Assembly (NCBI GenBank): GCA_016217675.1
Contig: JACRHC010000009.1
Location: 1 to 59,560 of the forward strand
Reading direction: 5' to 3'
DNA length: 59,560 nt
Origin: Nitrospirota bacterium
GTDB lineage: Bacteria > Nitrospirota > Thermodesulfovibrionia > Thermodesulfovibrionales > UBA6898
This document shows positions 17,183 through 26,885 of this stretch, piece after piece (position 1 is the stretch's first letter; each line of letters begins with the position of its first letter). The notes under the pieces were generated by a model. The model was not told the origin of the DNA. It saw only the letters and a list, made by a program, of their open reading frames with translations, and searched no databases. The position numbers and the translations under genes are program-made.

Positions 17183-19624
17183 ATGTTTGAGAAATTTACT
17201 GAACGCGGAAGAAAAGTAATAATTTTCGCCAAGGAAGAAGCCGAGAAAAGGCAGAATGATTATCTTGGAACTGAGCACCTTCTCCTGGCAATATTGAGAG
17301 AAGAAGACGGCTTGCCTGTCGCAATTCTTAAGAAAATGGGCTTGACCATAGAGGAACTGAGGATGGAGATTGAAAGGAATCTTCCTGCAGGCATGAATCT
17401 TCTCAGTTTTGGTGATATTCCCTTTACTCCCAGGGCGAAAAAAGTCCTTGAACTGGCCGTAGAGGAAGCCAGACTGCTTGGCCACAACTACATTGGGAGT
17501 GAACATCTCCTCCTCGGACTTATTCGCGAAGATGAGGGGATTGCAGGCAAAATTCTTCGCAACCTCGGTGCCAATCTTCTTGGAGCCCGTCAGCTTACCA
17601 TCAATCTCTCGATGAAGTCCTATGTTCAGGCACGGGAGAAAAAAAGCACCACCCCTGCCCTTGATGAATTCGGCAGGGACCTAACCATGCTCGCAAAAGA
17701 AAACCGTCTGGACCCTGTCATCGGCAGGGAGGATGAGATTGAGCGGCTGCTCCAGGTCCTCGGCAGGAGGATCAAGAACAATCCGGTGGTCATAGGTGAA
17801 CCGGGTGTCGGAAAGACGGCCATTGTCGAAGGGCTCTGCCAGCGCATCGTGTCTGGCGACATCCCGGAAACGCTTATCGGCAAAAGGATAATTTCGCTGG
17901 ATCTTGGTGCGCTGATCGCCGGCACTAAATACCGGGGGCAGTTTGAGGAAAGACTTAAAATCGTTATGAAGGAGATTGTTCAGGCAGATAATATCATCCT
18001 TTTTATTGATGAACTCCATACCTTGATAGGAGCCGGTGCCGCAGAAGGCTCTATTGATGCTTCCAGCATGCTGAAACCTGCTCTATCCCGCGGTGAGATT
18101 CAGTGTATCGGCGCAACGACGCCTGATGAGTACAGAAAATACATTCAGAAGGACAGGGCTCTTGAGCGAAGATTCCAGCCCATACATATCCAGCCGCCTG
18201 ATGTAAACACAACCGTTGATATTCTTGCAGGATTAAAATCTCGCTATGAATCTCATCATAAGGTGAAAATCGCTCCGGAGGCTTTGAGTGCATCTGCCAA
18301 GCTTTCTGACCGTTATATCCAGGAAAGGTTTCTGCCTGATAAGGCTATAGACGTGATTGATGAAACAGGGGCACGCATCAAATTGAAGCGTCTCACTCCG
18401 CCCTTTGAACTTAAGGATCTTGAATATAAACTTGCCAGGCTTTCAAAAGAAAAAAATTTGTATATCAAACTCCATGATTTGGAAAAGGCATCAGCTGTTA
18501 GAGTAGATGAAGACAAGCTTAAGAAGCTTTTTGAACAGATGCAGAATTCATGGAAAGAGCGCCTGAACAGAGAAATACCGGTGATGAATGAAGATGATGT
18601 TGCCTATACCATTGCGAAGATGACAGGCATTCCAATGGTCAGGATCGAAGAACAGGAATCAGAAAAACTTATCCGGATGGAAGACGAACTTCATCATCGC
18701 ATTATTGCGCAGGAAGAAGCTATCAGGGCTGTATCACGGGCAATCCGCCGGTCAAGAGCCGGGCTGAAGAGCGTCAAGCGTCCTATCGGATCGTTTTTTT
18801 TCCTTGGTCCGACGGGCGTAGGAAAGACCGAACTTGCAAAGGCTCTGGCAGAATTCATGTTTAATGATGAAAGCGCACTCATAAAAATTGATATGTCTGA
18901 ATACATGGAGCGTTTTAATGTTTCCAAATTAACGGGTGCACCTCCTGGGTATGTCGGATATGAAGAAGGAGGCATGCTGACGGAGAGGGTCAGAAAAAAA
19001 CCCTATGCGGTTATCCTGTTTGATGAGATCGAAAAGGCTCATCCCGATGTTTTTAATATGTTGTTGCAGGTTCTTGACGAAGGCGTTCTGACTGACAATT
19101 TTGGAAGAAAGGTCGATTTCAGGAACACTCTGATTATTATGACCTCGAATCTTGGCGCACGAATAATCGAAAAGGCCACGCCACTTGGATTCCAGCGCCA
19201 GGAAACCGGTGAAATCTACGAAAACATCAAAGAAAATGTTCTGAGTGAACTGAAAAAAACCTTTAATCCGGAATTTTTGAACCGTGTTGATGAAATAGTG
19301 GTTTTCCATCCGTTAGAGAAGGAGCACCTCCTTTCTGTTATTGATCTGCTTGTAGCAGAATTGAACAGGGAACTAATCGAGCAGGAGCTTGTTGTCGAAT
19401 TATCTCATGAAGTCAAGGAGTGGTTGCTTGATAAGCACTATAAGCCTGCTTATGGCGCTCGACCGATGAGAAGAGCTATTCAGAGGGAGATTGAGGATAC
19501 ACTCTCTGAGGAGATCCTTAAGGGTAATTTCAAGGGTGGTCATAAGATTAGGGTGTTACTTGAGACAGGAACTCCTGTCTTTGTTATTGCTGATGAGGCA
19601 TCTGTCCTCTCCGGCGTCAATTAG
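17183..19624 (+). CDS. clpC: ATP-dependent protease ATPase subunit ClpC
   Basis: An Hsp100 unfoldase that feeds damaged or tagged proteins to ClpP. The 813 residues contain two N-terminal Clp-N repeats ([10 protein letters not shown] near 30 and [10 protein letters not shown] near 107), a first AAA+ domain with Walker A GEPGVGKT near 210, a short middle domain with a UVR-like helical pair near 420-450 that marks ClpC rather than ClpA or ClpB, and a second AAA+ domain with GPTGVGKT near 545. The C-terminal part carries the loop needed to dock on ClpP. It lacks the usual Gram-positive neighbours ctsR-mcsA-mcsB. A TlpA-like lipoprotein gene follows after nine bases. Confidence 0.95.
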   Translation: MFEKFTERGRKVIIFAKEEAEKRQNDYLGTEHLLLAILREEDGLPVAILKKMGLTIEELRMEIERNLPAGMNLLSFGDIPFTPRAKKVLELAVEEARLLGHNYIGSEHLLLGLIREDEGIAGKILRNLGANLLGARQLTINLSMKSYVQAREKKSTTPALDEFGRDLTMLAKENRLDPVIGREDEIERLLQVLGRRIKNNPVVIGEPGVGKTAIVEGLCQRIVSGDIPETLIGKRIISLDLGALIAGTKYRGQFEERLKIVMKEIVQADNIILFIDELHTLIGAGAAEGSIDASSMLKPALSRGEIQCIGATTPDEYRKYIQKDRALERRFQPIHIQPPDVNTTVDILAGLKSRYESHHKVKIAPEALSASAKLSDRYIQERFLPDKAIDVIDETGARIKLKRLTPPFELKDLEYKLARLSKEKNLYIKLHDLEKASAVRVDEDKLKKLFEQMQNSWKERLNREIPVMNEDDVAYTIAKMTGIPMVRIEEQESEKLIRMEDELHHRIIAQEEAIRAVSRAIRRSRAGLKSVKRPIGSFFFLGPTGVGKTELAKALAEFMFNDESALIKIDMSEYMERFNVSKLTGAPPGYVGYEEGGMLTERVRKKPYAVILFDEIEKAHPDVFNMLLQVLDEGVLTDNFGRKVDFRNTLIIMTSNLGARIIEKATPLGFQRQETGEIYENIKENVLSELKKTFNPEFLNRVDEIVVFHPLEKEHLLSVIDLLVAELNRELIEQELVVELSHEVKEWLLDKHYKPAYGARPMRRAIQREIEDTLSEEILKGNFKGGHKIRVLLETGTPVFVIADEASVLSGVN

Positions 19625-19633
19625 GATAAACTG

Positions 19634-20164
19634 ATGATTCAGATGAAGCGTCTTATCAGCGCATCAGTTTTGGTATTTTTTGCAGGACTTATAGTTCTTG
19701 TTGCCTCCTGCGCCGAGAAGAAAAGCGATTTGGCTGACGGAAATCTCTCGCCGAAACTTGATATCAGGGATGCCAGAACAGGACAGGCAATGGACCTCTC
19801 TCAGCTAAAGGGCAAGGTAGTTTTTGTTAATTTCTGGGCATCATGGTGCATGCCGTGCAAAGAGGAGATGCCTTCGATAGAAGCGTTATACAGGGAATTG
19901 CTGAAGAATGACGCATTCCTTATGGTCACTATTCTCTATAAGGATGATGCAAAGACTGCTGCCGATTATATGCATGCACACAACTATACGTTCCCGTTAT
20001 TCATTGACAATGAGGGTATTTCGGCTAAGCGTTACGGAGTAACAGGTGTCCCTGAAACATACCTGATCGACAAAAAAGGAGCACTGAAAAAAAGGGTAAT
20101 AGGTCCGGCTGACTGGAATTCATCTGAGGCAAAGGCTTTTATCAATACACTGCTTTCCGAATAA
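19634..20164 (+). CDS. TlpA-like thioredoxin-fold lipoprotein
   Basis: A periplasmic redox protein, probably keeping cysteines reduced, for example in cytochrome c maturation. A signal peptide ends in lipobox LVASC with the lipid-modified Cys26. The thioredoxin-like domain (residues 42-176) has the active site WCMPC at Cys72-Cys75, and a cis-proline region GVPETYLID. Its length of 176 residues is normal. It starts nine bases after clpC, and its stop overlaps the DUF4416 start (TAATG), so the three genes probably share a transcript. A second, related lipoprotein is encoded at 29226. Confidence 0.9.
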   Translation: MIQMKRLISASVLVFFAGLIVLVASCAEKKSDLADGNLSPKLDIRDARTGQAMDLSQLKGKVVFVNFWASWCMPCKEEMPSIEALYRELLKNDAFLMVTILYKDDAKTAADYMHAHNYTFPLFIDNEGISAKRYGVTGVPETYLIDKKGALKKRVIGPADWNSSEAKAFINTLLSE

Positions 20165-20736
20165 TGGGAACCCCTCATCCGCCCGAGAAAGCCCTTCTTT
20201 TTTTGGCCCTTCTCTTTGCTGACAAAGAAGTAATAGGGTCATGCCTGCCGATAGTGCGAGAGCAGTTTGGTGACATCCTGATCGAAAGCCCGGAGTCGGC
20301 CTGGAGCCACTCGCACTATTACGATAGGGAGCTTGGAACTCCTGTAATGAGACGTTTCGTCTTTTTTAGCAGTCTTTTTGACGCTTCAACCCTGCCGGAA
20401 ATCAAACTTGGGACAAACAGGTTGGAAGACGCTTTTTCTCTTAATGGAAGAAGAAGGATCAATATAGATCCTGGATATATCACGTCGTCAAAGGTGGTTC
20501 TTGCCTCAGCCAAGGACTATTCTCACAGACTCTATCTTGGCAGGGGCATATATGGTGAGGTTGCGCTATACTTTCAGGGAAACAGATTCAACCCAATGCC
20601 CTATACATATCAGGATTACAGAGAGCCAAAGGGACTGGCCATGTTTGAAACCGCGAGGAAGGAACTGAAAAAAATTATCGGAGGTGTCAGACAAGCACCA
20701 GGTTATCACGGTGTATTGCCTCGTCAGAATATTTGA
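20164..20736 (+). CDS. DUF4416 family protein
   Basis: A 190-residue cytoplasmic protein of the DUF4416 family, recognisable by the run of RRFVFFSS, EIKLGTNRLED, RRINIDPGYIT, the KVVLASAKDYSHRLYLGRGIYGE block and MPYTYQDY. No function has been assigned to the family, which is found mostly in Nitrospirota, Desulfobacterota and other anaerobes. Conserved Asp, His, Tyr and Arg residues suggest an enzyme. The start shares a base with the preceding stop. Its last 50 bases overlap, on the opposite strand, the end of proB. Confidence 0.88.
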   Translation: MGTPHPPEKALLFLALLFADKEVIGSCLPIVREQFGDILIESPESAWSHSHYYDRELGTPVMRRFVFFSSLFDASTLPEIKLGTNRLEDAFSLNGRRRINIDPGYITSSKVVLASAKDYSHRLYLGRGIYGEVALYFQGNRFNPMPYTYQDYREPKGLAMFETARKELKKIIGGVRQAPGYHGVLPRQNI

Positions 20737-21811
20737 ACCCTAAAAGCTCTTCTATTTCACTCGTCTTTCTTCCCATGATTTTTTTCAGGTCAGTTGAAGA
20801 ATAATTGATGAGACCCTTGGCAATCCTCTTACCCTTAACAGAAATACAATAGACCGAATCACCTACTTCAAAGGTGCCCTCGAAAGAGACAATGCCTGAG
20901 GGAAGAAGGCTTTTGCCACCATCCCTGACAGCACTGACGGCCCCTTCATCGAGGATAACGCTTCCTTTCGAGCGGCTGCTGTAGGCAATCCACCCTTTTC
21001 GCTGCGATATTCTGTCCTCTCGGGGTTTGAAGCAGGTTCCGTAATGTTGCCCCTTGACGGTCGGAATGAGTAATCCCGGTTTTTTCCCATTGATAATGTT
21101 CACTGCAATCCCATGCGACGTTGCCTTCTTGGCTGCAAGCACTTTTGAATACATCCCTCCGGTTCCTACACCGCTTCCCGCGTTTCCGGCTAACTGCTCT
21201 ATGCTCGGCGTAATCTCTTCCACATAAGAGATAAATTCTGCATGTGGGTTGCTCCTCGGATCGTCCTCATAGAGGCCGTCAACATCGGAAAGAATAAAGA
21301 GGTGTTCTGCTTCTATCATGATCGAGACAAGTGAGGCCAAATTATCATTATCTCCAAACTTGATCTCATCTGTTGTGACTGTGTCATTTTCGTTGATAAC
21401 AGGTATGATGCCGTAGGAGAGCAACGTCATGAGCGTATTTTTGGCGTTGATATATTTCTTTCTGTCGGCAAAGTCCTCTCGTGTCAGGAGCACCTGGGCA
21501 ACCTTCTTTCCGTTGCCGGCAAAGGCCTTTTCATATGCCCACATCAGACTGCTCTGTCCAACAGCTGCCGCCGCCTGCTTGAATCTGATATCAGTCGGCT
21601 TTGTCTTCATGCCCAGTTTCTTCATGCCGGCTGCAACAGCTCCGGATGAAACAACCACCACATCGTTGCCTTCAGATGCAATAATGGATATATCGCCCGA
21701 GATGCGGTCAATCATAGTTGTGTCAAGTCCCTCATGGGACGATGCGATGATGTTGCTTCCTATTTTAACGACGATCCGTCTCAACTCGTTCCTGCTCCTT
21801 GATGAGGGCAT
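20687..21811 (-). CDS. proB: Glutamate 5-kinase (with PUA domain)
   Basis: Phosphorylates glutamate in the first step of proline synthesis. The amino-acid kinase domain starts at RRIVVKIGSNI and carries VVSSGAVAAG, the NENDTVTTDEIKFGDND substrate region and GTGGMYSKVLAAK. A PUA domain of about 75 residues (RKGWIAYSS onward) ends the protein, as in E. coli ProB. The start is uncertain: ATG 21811 lies inside obgE, and TTG 21784 directly before RRIVVK is the other candidate. It shares at least 20 bases with obgE, and its last 50 bases overlap the convergent DUF4416 gene. A proA partner is not in the window. Confidence 0.93.
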   Translation of the reverse strand: MPSSRSRNELRRIVVKIGSNIIASSHEGLDTTMIDRISGDISIIASEGNDVVVVSSGAVAAGMKKLGMKTKPTDIRFKQAAAAVGQSSLMWAYEKAFAGNGKKVAQVLLTREDFADRKKYINAKNTLMTLLSYGIIPVINENDTVTTDEIKFGDNDNLASLVSIMIEAEHLFILSDVDGLYEDDPRSNPHAEFISYVEEITPSIEQLAGNAGSGVGTGGMYSKVLAAKKATSHGIAVNIINGKKPGLLIPTVKGQHYGTCFKPREDRISQRKGWIAYSSRSKGSVILDEGAVSAVRDGGKSLLPSGIVSFEGTFEVGDSVYCISVKGKRIAKGLINYSSTDLKKIMGRKTSEIEELLGFKYSDEAIHRDNLVLV

Positions 21812-22793
21812 CCCCGAGATACTTGAGCATTTCCCGGGTTCCTTTTCCCGTAATGGAAGAGATGGCAAAAAAATCTATATGATTAGTTTTGCAATATTTT
21901 TTGAGCACGTCAAGCCTCAGGGTGTCAGATACTGCATCAATTTTTGATGCAACAACAGCATGTTTCTTTAAACTGAGGGCGTCGCTGTAAAGGTGAAGCT
22001 CATGCCTGATCTTCAGATACTGCTCTACAGGATCTGCTTCAGCCATGTCAGAGACGTCAATAAGATGAAGGAATATCCTGGTCCGTTCAATATGGCGCAG
22101 GAACTGAAACCCAAGCCCTGCCCCCTTGTGAGCACCTTCTATGAGACCGGGTATATCAGCAACAACAAAACTTCTGTAGTTTCCAAACTTCACCACGCCG
22201 AGATTAGGAACAAGAGTGGTAAAAGGGTAGTCAGCGATTTTGGGCCGCGCTGACGAAATTGCAGATATGAGGGTTGATTTACCGGCGTTCGGAAGGCCGA
22301 CCAGTCCGACATCAGCGAGAAGCTTCAGTTCTAAAATAAGATACTTCTCTTCACCTTCCTCGCCTGGTTGTGCAAAGCGCGGTACCTGCCGAGTAGCGGT
22401 TGCAAAATGCTGATTGCCCTGACCGCCTCTTCCTCCGCGCACGGCGAGGAACTCCTGCTCATCTATGGTAAGATCAGCGATAACCATGCTGGTTTCCTTG
22501 TCCCTGATTACAGTTCCCAAAGGTAAAGGAATGACGAGATCATCTCCATCCTTTCCGTGCATTCTCTGGCCCATGCCATGCTGACCTTTTATTGCAATGT
22601 ATTCCCGCCGATATCTGAAATCCAGGAGTGTGTTCAGGTCCTTTGAAGCACGAAAAATGATGTGCCCCCCCCTGCCCCCGTCGCCTCCGTCAGGACCGCC
22701 CCGGGGGACGTATTTCTCTCTTCGAAAGCTGACGCAGCCGCGCCCTCCCCTTCCAGCCTGCACAAATATCTCCGCATAATCAACGAACTTCAT
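21765..22793 (-). CDS. obgE: GTPase Obg
   Basis: An essential ribosome-assembly and stress GTPase. The 342 residues start with the glycine-rich Obg fold (RGGRGCVSFRREKY and GGDGGRGGH), followed by the G domain: GLPNAGKST (G1), DIPGLIEGAHKGAGLG (G3) and SKIDAV (G4). The optional C-terminal OCT domain is absent, as in many non-Firmicutes. The rplU-rpmA-obgE order is widely conserved. No ribosome binding site is close to the ATG; an isolated AGGAGG lies 40 bases upstream, beyond a hairpin. Confidence 0.97.
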   Translation of the reverse strand: MKFVDYAEIFVQAGRGGRGCVSFRREKYVPRGGPDGGDGGRGGHIIFRASKDLNTLLDFRYRREYIAIKGQHGMGQRMHGKDGDDLVIPLPLGTVIRDKETSMVIADLTIDEQEFLAVRGGRGGQGNQHFATATRQVPRFAQPGEEGEEKYLILELKLLADVGLVGLPNAGKSTLISAISSARPKIADYPFTTLVPNLGVVKFGNYRSFVVADIPGLIEGAHKGAGLGFQFLRHIERTRIFLHLIDVSDMAEADPVEQYLKIRHELHLYSDALSLKKHAVVASKIDAVSDTLRLDVLKKYCKTNHIDFFAISSITGKGTREMLKYLGDALIKEQERVETDRR

Positions 22794-22801
22794 CTGAAAA
22801 T

Positions 22802-22829
22802 AAAAAAGGCAGATGTGAATCCGCCTTTT
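22802..22829 (-). terminator. Weak terminator-like hairpin between rpmA and obgE
   Basis: Read on the minus strand, AAAAGGC pairs with GCCTTTT (7 bp, 12-base loop), followed by a T run. It may partly reduce transcription into obgE. Confidence 0.45.
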
Positions 22830-22853
22830 AACTCCTCCTGAAAAATGGACTTA

Positions 22854-23114
22854 TTACTGGGCTACGGGATAAACACTTATCTTAAGCCTTATATTATCTT
22901 TTCTCTCAAACTGGACAACTCCGTCGATAAGCGAAAAAAGTGTATCATCAGAACCTTTCCCTACATTATTTCCCGGATGGAACTTGGTTCCTCTCTGTCT
23001 GACAAGAATATTTCCTGCCCTAACAATCTGACCACCAAACCTTTTTACCCCGAGTCTTTGTGACTGACTGTCACGCCCATTCCTTGAACTGCCAACTCCC
23101 TTTTTGTGTGCCAT
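22854..23114 (-). CDS. rpmA: 50S ribosomal protein L27
   Basis: An 86-residue ribosomal protein near the peptidyl-transferase centre. [15 protein letters not shown] at the start is the tail that reaches the active site; it is complete from Met1 and has no Firmicutes-type pre-sequence needing cleavage. [20 protein letters not shown] is the conserved core. GGAGG precedes the ATG and the gene is one base from rplU. Confidence 0.97.
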   Translation of the reverse strand: MAHKKGVGSSRNGRDSQSQRLGVKRFGGQIVRAGNILVRQRGTKFHPGNNVGKGSDDTLFSLIDGVVQFERKDNIRLKISVYPVAQ

Positions 23115-23115
23115 G

Positions 23116-23433
23116 CTATCCTCCGGCTACAATGTCCTGAATTTTTACGAGAGAATACGACTGACGGTGTCCTCTCAGCTTCTTGTGTCCCTTGCGGGGC
23201 TTTTTCTTGAAAATAATCACTTTCCTGGCCTTATCGTCTTTCAGAATCTCGGCCTTGACAGACGCGTTCTTTACATAAGGACTGCCGATCATGGTTGCAC
23301 TATCCGTTGATACGAACAAAACCTTGTCAAAAGTGACGTTCATATCACCCGAAGTGGTAAGTTTCTGGACCTTTATGGTATCTCCAGGTGCTACTTTAAG
23401 CTGAAATCCTGCTGCATCAATAATCGCGTACAT
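23116..23433 (-). CDS. rplU: 50S ribosomal protein L21
   Basis: A 105-residue protein that binds 23S rRNA. It starts [14 protein letters not shown] and ends with the conserved [19 protein letters not shown] block. It leads the rplU-rpmA-obgE set from its own promoter, with a good GGAGGTG ribosome binding site. The HD-GYP gene upstream is a separate unit or reads through. Confidence 0.97.
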   Translation of the reverse strand: MYAIIDAAGFQLKVAPGDTIKVQKLTTSGDMNVTFDKVLFVSTDSATMIGSPYVKNASVKAEILKDDKARKVIIFKKKPRKGHKKLRGHRQSYSLVKIQDIVAGG

Positions 23434-23456
23434 AGTTAATTCACCTCCGATCTGAT

Positions 23457-23486
23457 ATTAAAAACCATAAGTGCAGAAAAAGTCAA
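23457..23486 (-). promoter_or_regulatory. Candidate promoter for rplU-rpmA-obgE
   Basis: On the minus strand TTGACT (23486-23481) and TTTAAT (23462-23457) are 18 bases apart, just after the HD-GYP gene. The leader of about 20 bases is too short for a full L21 regulatory RNA. Confidence 0.55.
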
Positions 23487-23522
23487 TATTTTCATGACAA
23501 CAACCGACAGAATGAGCGTTCT

Positions 23523-24932
23523 TTACAAGAGATATTCAGCGAGGTTTATTTTGTATTTATTGGGGTCCATGGTCTTACTGATCGATCGAAGAAATATTTC
23601 CTGTTCATTCTTTTCGGTCAGATCAACCGTTGTGCCCTTGATCCTGTTACCCTTGCTGTCAACAATAACCATGACGCGGGGACGCGCAGGAAAGATCTGA
23701 TTACTCTCGCAGACCAATCCAAGCTCCTTCGTGTCGAGCATGACAAGGGTTCCAATAGGATAGATGCCGACCATATTAGTGAAGAATTTAAACAGAAGGG
23801 GATCGAGTTGGGTGCCAGCGCGCTCCATCATAATGCTGAGCGCCTTATCAGGTGACATAGGGGTTCGCGAATAGACCCGAGCTGAGGTCATCGCATCATA
23901 CTGGTCAGAGAGACTGACGATACGGCTGTACAGTTCGAGTTCCAGGGGCTGGCGCACCTTCGGGTATCCCGTAAGGTCAAAGTTCATGTGATGTTCAAAA
24001 GCAACAATGGCAGATTTTATGGTGAGGTCGTCAAATTTCTTGAGTTTAAGTACTGCCTTGAGGCCCCATATAGGATGCTTTCTGATGATCTTCCACTCAT
24101 CATCAGTGAAATTAGTAGGCTTATTGAGAACCTCGTTAGGAATTTCCATTTTACCTAAGTCATGGAACAATGCAACCATGCCAAGTTCCGTAAGCATTCG
24201 CCGATTGAGCCCAAGCCTCTGGCCAAGAGCTACAGAGAGAATGCTGACGTTTACCGAATGATGATACGTGTACTCATCATAATCCTTTATGGCAGTCATA
24301 CCGAGAAGCATCTGCTCCTCCTCGAGGATCTGGTCTACCATGGATTCAACAACCCTCTTTGCCTTCTTTATATTTACTTTTTCCCCGGCTTTCATCTTGT
24401 TCATGACACCCTGAGTAAAAGAAACAGCATTGAAATATGTCTTCTTTACCATCTTCCTTACATCGTAAGAGTCCTCCTCAACAATTTTTTGCAGTCGTCC
24501 AACACTAATGGTCCTGACATCGGCCATTTTTTCTTCAAGAGTGGTGAAGGGCTCCTGAGAGAAGGACGCAGCGATGCAGGCCCTTATGAGGGCCTTAATA
24601 TCTTCCGATTTGATCTGATTCTTAAAGATAACGCTTCCGAGTTCGCGCTTTTTGAATTCCCTTACCAGAAAGTCAAAGTTGAGCAGGTATTCAAGAGAAT
24701 AGCGTATGCGATATTCATTGATATAGAAAAACTCTCCGCGCAGTTCAAGCGTAACAATCCTTTCCTGCTCAATGAAGGTGTTAAGCATGGCAACAATCCT
24801 GCTGATCGAAGAAACAAGGGCAATATTATTTGCATCATGTATTTGTGAAGTGCGCAGCACAACAGAGAGCTGGTTAATAAGCTCCTTCGCGTGCTTATGC
24901 AGCTCATGATCCTGTTTATTGTCCATGCTCAA
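23523..24932 (-). CDS. HD-GYP domain protein
   Basis: A 469-residue protein whose residues 210-380 form an HD-GYP domain, the class that breaks down cyclic-di-GMP. The metal ligands HD in LFHDLGKMEIP, the preceding HHSVNV and the later FEHHMNFDLTGYP are present; the usual HHExxDGxGYP is changed, with the Asp-Gly before GYP replaced by Leu-Thr, so activity is uncertain. The first 200 residues are helical and unlike known sensors. It overlaps the HEAT-repeat gene by 17 bases, so the two are probably made together and may interact. It could oppose the diguanylate cyclase at 6186. Confidence 0.88.
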   Translation of the reverse strand: MSMDNKQDHELHKHAKELINQLSVVLRTSQIHDANNIALVSSISRIVAMLNTFIEQERIVTLELRGEFFYINEYRIRYSLEYLLNFDFLVREFKKRELGSVIFKNQIKSEDIKALIRACIAASFSQEPFTTLEEKMADVRTISVGRLQKIVEEDSYDVRKMVKKTYFNAVSFTQGVMNKMKAGEKVNIKKAKRVVESMVDQILEEEQMLLGMTAIKDYDEYTYHHSVNVSILSVALGQRLGLNRRMLTELGMVALFHDLGKMEIPNEVLNKPTNFTDDEWKIIRKHPIWGLKAVLKLKKFDDLTIKSAIVAFEHHMNFDLTGYPKVRQPLELELYSRIVSLSDQYDAMTSARVYSRTPMSPDKALSIMMERAGTQLDPLLFKFFTNMVGIYPIGTLVMLDTKELGLVCESNQIFPARPRVMVIVDSKGNRIKGTTVDLTEKNEQEIFLRSISKTMDPNKYKINLAEYLL

Positions 24933-26565
24933 GCCTCTTGATTGCAGTATAAGAGAACTCCCGGATCAGTTTGCTGTTCTCTCCCTTAAACTTCTGCAGC
25001 AGTGAGATGGCATCTGTATTCCCGAGAAGACCAAGACCATACGCTGCGCATGCACGGGCCTCATCATTTTTGGCACTTCCAAAGAAAAAAGATTTTTTCT
25101 TCAGGATATCGGAAAGAAACGCGAACACTTCCTTATCCCTCCAGTGAGAAATAACCTCAAAGTATTCTTTCTTCTCCTCAAAATCCTTATCCCTGAAGGT
25201 TTTGTCATTAATACGGTCCATGATAATACGTTTTGCCGCTTCAGACGCTACCGTTCCCAGCGCCCTGAGCGCCGCCGATCGCACCTGAATCTCCGGATCA
25301 TCAAGGCATTCCCTCAGAGTCTGAAAGACACCGCCCCCGCCAAGTTCACCCAATGCCCTGATTACTTCTTTCCGCACCCTGATGTCGGAGTGCCGCACCG
25401 TTTTTAGCAGAAATTCCACAGCCCGTTTGTCAGAAATCTTTCTCAGTATATAAATGATATTTCTTACGACATACCAGCGGGAATCGCTCAGTCCTTTTGA
25501 AAGGGTCATGATATCCTTCGGGCCAATATAGATGAGCGCATCGATTACGACCTTCCGGGCATGGATACTTTTCAGTTCGCCCAGAATGTTCATTAAGGGC
25601 GCAACTGCATTTTTGTCAAGATGCAGGACAAGGTCCTCAATGATCTTATCCTCCAACTCCTGCCCGGCATCAAGGATCTCGCCGAGAAGCTTAATAATAG
25701 AATCGCTTCCAGCAAAGGATGTGATCTTTCTAAAATATTTTTTTATCTCCTCATCAACGTTCGCATCATTCAGGACATTCTGCAGACGCGACAGGATACT
25801 GGTGACCATAGGTATATCGCCCTGGGTCATAGAAAACTCAACCGCATTCATGAAATATACGGAGAGATCATCAAAATCGTTACGTGATTCAGCGAGATAC
25901 ATGAGCTCAAAGAGGATATCAACCAATTTTTTTGATTTGTCGTGCTTGTCCGTCTCCAGTTCCTGCATGAGTTGCTGCAGATCTTTGTCACTGAGCGGCA
26001 CAATAGTCATGTCATGAAGCGCCTCATCCTCCTTGACGGCATCCTGATATGCCTTCAATATGTTGTCAGGATCATTGGTAACTTCCTCAATATGTCCGAC
26101 AGCATCCACCTCGTAATTCTCGTCATCAGCGAGGATCACGTCGTCAGCAGTATGTTGGATATTCTGGAAATCCTTTTCCCACAGGAGTGTAACGATATCA
26201 TCGTCCAGGACCTCACGATCAAAGTCCATTGCCGTGATTTTCAGGAACTCTTCCATTTCTTCAGTGGTCAGGCCTTTCTTGAAGATTAATTCTCTCAGTC
26301 CATCTTTAAAAAGAAAAAGCGCGAGATTGTCCTCTTTATCCGGATTGTAATAAACCTGTTCGTTCTCCCACATAATGTCATTCTGTCGTATCTTTAAAAG
26401 AAGGTCGTCACGGTAGTCAAAGTAATCTCTGAAACGACCGTACGTGTCTTCGAGGGTTTTGACATAAATAGGGTTGTTCGAAGGATACATTCGTATCATC
26501 TTTTTTGATTTGAGCAGCGCCTGAATAACATCTTTTGCTGCCTTTAGATCTTCGTTCATTTCCAT
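24916..26565 (-). CDS. HEAT-repeat protein
   Basis: A 549-residue soluble protein. The first 200 residues are acidic and unassigned (with a DDENYEVD patch). From about residue 270 helical HEAT/PBS-lyase-like repeats follow, for example VIDALIYIGPKD, VVRNIIYILRKI, VRKEVIRALGELGG and VRSAALRALGTV, each about 30-37 residues. Such scaffolds bind proteins or cofactors. The 17-base overlap with the HD-GYP gene suggests it serves as that protein's partner or signal input. I see no enzyme motif. It is preceded by a 41-base gap after the unknown 92-residue gene. Confidence 0.85.
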   Translation of the reverse strand: MEMNEDLKAAKDVIQALLKSKKMIRMYPSNNPIYVKTLEDTYGRFRDYFDYRDDLLLKIRQNDIMWENEQVYYNPDKEDNLALFLFKDGLRELIFKKGLTTEEMEEFLKITAMDFDREVLDDDIVTLLWEKDFQNIQHTADDVILADDENYEVDAVGHIEEVTNDPDNILKAYQDAVKEDEALHDMTIVPLSDKDLQQLMQELETDKHDKSKKLVDILFELMYLAESRNDFDDLSVYFMNAVEFSMTQGDIPMVTSILSRLQNVLNDANVDEEIKKYFRKITSFAGSDSIIKLLGEILDAGQELEDKIIEDLVLHLDKNAVAPLMNILGELKSIHARKVVIDALIYIGPKDIMTLSKGLSDSRWYVVRNIIYILRKISDKRAVEFLLKTVRHSDIRVRKEVIRALGELGGGGVFQTLRECLDDPEIQVRSAALRALGTVASEAAKRIIMDRINDKTFRDKDFEEKKEYFEVISHWRDKEVFAFLSDILKKKSFFFGSAKNDEARACAAYGLGLLGNTDAISLLQKFKGENSKLIREFSYTAIKRLEHGQ

Positions 26566-26606
26566 GTTAAATACTTATCACACGCATACGTGGTTGTCAA
26601 TGAGGG

Positions 26607-26885
26607 CTATACAAGTGTTATCCTGCGTTCCCGCGCAAAGGTCCTGATGACTACGGTTGCAAGATACAGCCGCTGGAGTTTAAGGTTCCTCAACCTTATG
26701 GCCTCAATATCGTTGGCCGGGAATTTTTCCGAACGCAGGAATTTCTGGGTTTTATCGATTTCGTGATAGAACTCCTTCAGGGCTTCAGGAGAAAAAGGCT
26801 TCAAGAAAAGAGGATTAACTGCAATATACCCATCTGCCACGTCCATCGTAAGCGCCTTGTTGCTCTTTCCCCTTACATTAGCCAC
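26607..26885 (-). CDS. Protein of unknown function, 92 aa
   Basis: I do not recognise this small basic protein. It has no membrane segment or signal peptide; the second half is a long charged helix (NDIEAIRLRNLKLQRLYLATVV). It overlaps the end of tatC by eight bases, so it is translated with the Tat genes, and it precedes the HEAT protein. Start at the ATG at 26885. Confidence 0.75.
   Translation of the reverse strand: MANVRGKSNKALTMDVADGYIAVNPLFLKPFSPEALKEFYHEIDKTQKFLRSEKFPANDIEAIRLRNLKLQRLYLATVVIRTFARERRITLV

Noticed and set aside
23434..23522. L21 leader regulatory RNA before rplU
   Set aside because: The predicted leader is only about 20 bases, too short for the known structure.
24162..24848. 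228-residue open frame opposite the HD-GYP gene
   Set aside because: It is a shadow of the real gene in the opposite strand; composition is mirrored and there is no domain or start signal.
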